Positions 62,478-64,000 of a DNA stretch of 64,000 bases are shown here, in pieces. Numbering within the stretch: the stretch's first letter is position 1; every line of letters begins with the position of its first letter. The position numbers were made by a program, and so were the translations under genes. The DNA lies in contig NZ_JPSY01000001.1 in NCBI RefSeq assembly GCF_000763375.1, forward strand, positions 186,001 to 250,000. Direction: 5' to 3'. The stretch comes from Microbacterium profundi. GTDB taxonomy: Bacteria > Actinomycetota > Actinomycetes > Actinomycetales > Microbacteriaceae. Under the pieces are notes generated by a model. That model saw nothing but the letters and a program-made list of their open reading frames with translations. It had not been told where the DNA came from and searched no databases.

Positions 62478-64000
62478 TCACTTCTTCTTCTTGCCCTGCG
62501 CACGTCGCTGCTCGCGGTTGCCCGGTGCGGGATCCGGAGCATCCGTCCGCTGCCCGAAAGCACCGCGCGCGCCCTGCGCGGGTGCGGCAGGTGCATCGCC
62601 CTCGGATGCCGCGGCTGTGGCGGCGGCCTGGCGGAGGCGGTCCGTCGCGGACTGCTGCACCTGACCACGATCGTTGCGGACTTCGACTTCACCCGCGTCG
62701 TTGGGCGCGGAGTACTCCAGCCGCTGCTCTCCGCCGTCCGTGGCGAGGCCCTTGGCCTCGACCTCTGTGGTGTCGGAGTCACCGGCGCGGCGCACCTCGA
62801 CCTCGAGGTTGTAGAGGTAGCCGACCGACTCCTCCTTGATCTGGCCCATCATCGACTGGAACATCGCGAAGCCCTCGCGCTGATACTCGATCAGCGGGTC
62901 GCGCTGCGCCATCGCCCGCAGGCCGATGCCGTCCTTGAGGTAGTCCATCTCATAGAGGTGATCGCGCCAGCGACGATCGAGCACCTGCAGAACGACTCGG
63001 CGCTCCAGCTCGCGTGTGGCGGCCTCTCCGAGCGTGCTCTCACGCGTCTCGTAGGCGATCTTGGCGTCGGAGAGCAGCTCGCGTGTCAGTCCCTCTGCGT
63101 CGATGCCGCCCTTGCGGCCGCTGGCCTCGGCGACGACCTCATCGATCGTGACGCTGACGGGGTACAGCGTCTTCAGCTCGGTCCACAGAGCGTCGAAGTC
63201 CCAGCTCTCGTTGTGGCCGGAGCCGGTGTGATCCGCGACGACGCCGGTGATGGCATCCTCGATGAAGTGCTGCACCCGGCCGGCGATGTCGTCGCCCTGC
63301 AGGATGTGGCGGCGGTCGGCGTAGATCGCCTCGCGCTGACGGTTGAGGACGTCGTCGTACTTGAGGACGTTCTTGCGCATCTCGGCGTTGCGCGACTCGA
63401 CCTGCGACTGCGCGCTGCGGATGGCGCGTGAGACGAGTCCGGATTCGATCGGAACATCGTCGGGGAAGTTGGTACGCGCAAGGATCGCCTCGGCAGCACC
63501 CGACTGGAACAGTCGCATGAGGTCGTCGGTGAGGCTGAGGTAGAACCGGCTCTCACCTGGGTCGCCCTGACGTCCGGAGCGTCCGCGCAGCTGGTTGTCG
63601 ATGCGCCGCGATTCGTGACGCTCTGTACCGAGCACGTAGAGGCCGCCGGCGTCGGTGACCTTGGTGCTCTCCTCGGCGACGACACCCTTCATCGACTCGT
63701 ATGTCTCGTCCCAGGCGGCTTCGTACTCCTCCGGAGTCTCCGCCGGGTCGAGGCCCTTGCTCTTGAGTTCCTGCACGGCGAGGAACTCAGCGTTGCCGCC
63801 GAGCATGATGTCGGTGCCGCGACCGGCCATGTTGGTGGCGACCGTGACGGCGCCGAGTCGGCCCGCCCGCGCGACGATCTCCGCTTCCCGAGCATGGTTC
63901 TTCGCGTTCAGGACCTCGTGCTTGATGCCCTTCTTCGCCAGCAGCCGGGAGAGGTATTCGCTCTTCTCGACGCTGACAGTGCCGACCAGCACCGGCTGAC
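62478..64000 (-). CDS. secA: Preprotein translocase SecA (5' part outside window)
   Basis: ATPase motor of the Sec export pathway; the visible part is the C-terminal 507 or so codons. [16 protein letters not shown] opens the second nucleotide-binding domain, with [18 protein letters not shown] and [24 protein letters not shown], then the helical scaffold ([43 protein letters not shown]). The tail is Ala/Pro-rich and ends in four lysines with no zinc-binding CxCxSGK motif. The gene continues past the right edge. Confidence 0.96.
   Translation of the reverse strand, partial: QPVLVGTVSVEKSEYLSRLLAKKGIKHEVLNAKNHAREAEIVARAGRLGAVTVATNMAGRGTDIMLGGNAEFLAVQELKSKGLDPAETPEEYEAAWDETYESMKGVVAEESTKVTDAGGLYVLGTERHESRRIDNQLRGRSGRQGDPGESRFYLSLTDDLMRLFQSGAAEAILARTNFPDDVPIESGLVSRAIRSAQSQVESRNAEMRKNVLKYDDVLNRQREAIYADRRHILQGDDIAGRVQHFIEDAITGVVADHTGSGHNESWDFDALWTELKTLYPVSVTIDEVVAEASGRKGGIDAEGLTRELLSDAKIAYETRESTLGEAATRELERRVVLQVLDRRWRDHLYEMDYLKDGIGLRAMAQRDPLIEYQREGFAMFQSMMGQIKEESVGYLYNLEVEVRRAGDSDTTEVEAKGLATDGGEQRLEYSAPNDAGEVEVRNDRGQVQQSATDRLRQAAATAAASEGDAPAAPAQGARGAFGQRTDAPDPAPGNREQRRAQGKKKK

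Noticed and set aside
1..64000. CRISPR array
   Set aside because: No regularly spaced direct repeats were seen and there are no cas genes; the only tandem repeat is the two-copy unit at 58941.

Overview
The window is chromosomal DNA from a high-GC actinobacterium, most likely a Microbacteriaceae and probably Microbacterium or a close relative. The case rests on gene content: a WhiB1-type regulator, a SigR/RsrA pair, GuaB1, an actinobacterial 2-oxoglutarate decarboxylase/dehydrogenase fusion (Kgd/OdhA), an Rv3235-family protein, a PdtaS-type kinase, DUF3097 and an Eis-type acetyltransferase. GTG starts and ATGA/GTGA overlaps are frequent. Coding density is very high and no gene-free stretch exceeds about 300 bases. 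The long open frames antiparallel to real genes are high-GC shadows and are not annotated.

Layout. 1-6.3 kb: aspartate-family genes lysA-hom (hom is cut by the left edge), a YihY membrane protein, and argS followed by an LmeA-like protein. 6.4-9 kb: an SGNH hydrolase, a two-gene AbiE toxin-antitoxin module with a palindromic operator, and tRNA-Arg(CCG). 9-16.6 kb: an unusual MerR regulator with a sliding-clamp-like body coupled to an MFS exporter, a coiled-coil protein, thrC, a GyrI-like protein, DUF1304, a CPBP protease and trmB. 16.6-24.6 kb: DUF3097, a TPM-domain/PspA envelope-stress pair, an arginase-like enzyme, an iron-box-controlled SIP protein, a tyrosine phosphatase, an AhpD-like protein and an alpha/beta hydrolase. 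24.6-29.6 kb: a complete five-gene peptide ABC importer. 29.6-37.5 kb: a PAT-like acetyltransferase, ung, an SDR, and the methionine genes metY and metX, which are separated by an IS30-family element, a DUF559 nuclease-like gene and a short palindromic repeat. 37.5-46.3 kb: a Nudix hydrolase, an MFS transporter, a thiamine-binding protein, a GT87-like membrane protein, nnrD, an Old Yellow Enzyme, two CNNM/CorC-type membrane proteins and guaB1. 46.4-64 kb: kgd, an Eis-like enzyme, sigR-rsrA, aroA-rsgA-bcp, whiB, a PdtaS-like kinase, an Rv3235-family protein, a solitary CpaB-like/CpaE-like pair, an alanine-type aminotransferase and the 3' part of secA.

Metabolic logic. lysA, hom, thrC, metY and metX belong to one aspartate-derived network (lysine, threonine, methionine) but lie in separate blocks. 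sigR-rsrA and bcp are thiol and oxidative stress functions, and a SigR-type promoter lies inside the start of aroA. TPM/PspA is probably an envelope-stress module.

The most striking signal is architectural. At least fifteen genes, plus one 24-codon mini-ORF upstream of thrC, carry a TAnnnT hexamer followed by exactly six bases and then the start codon. This is what leaderless transcripts look like, and it also decides several start codons. The other main points are the MerR/beta-clamp-like fusion, the AbiE operator, the IS30 element that appears to sit inside or derive from a dispersed palindromic repeat, and a CpaE-like ATPase whose Walker A lysine is replaced by arginine.
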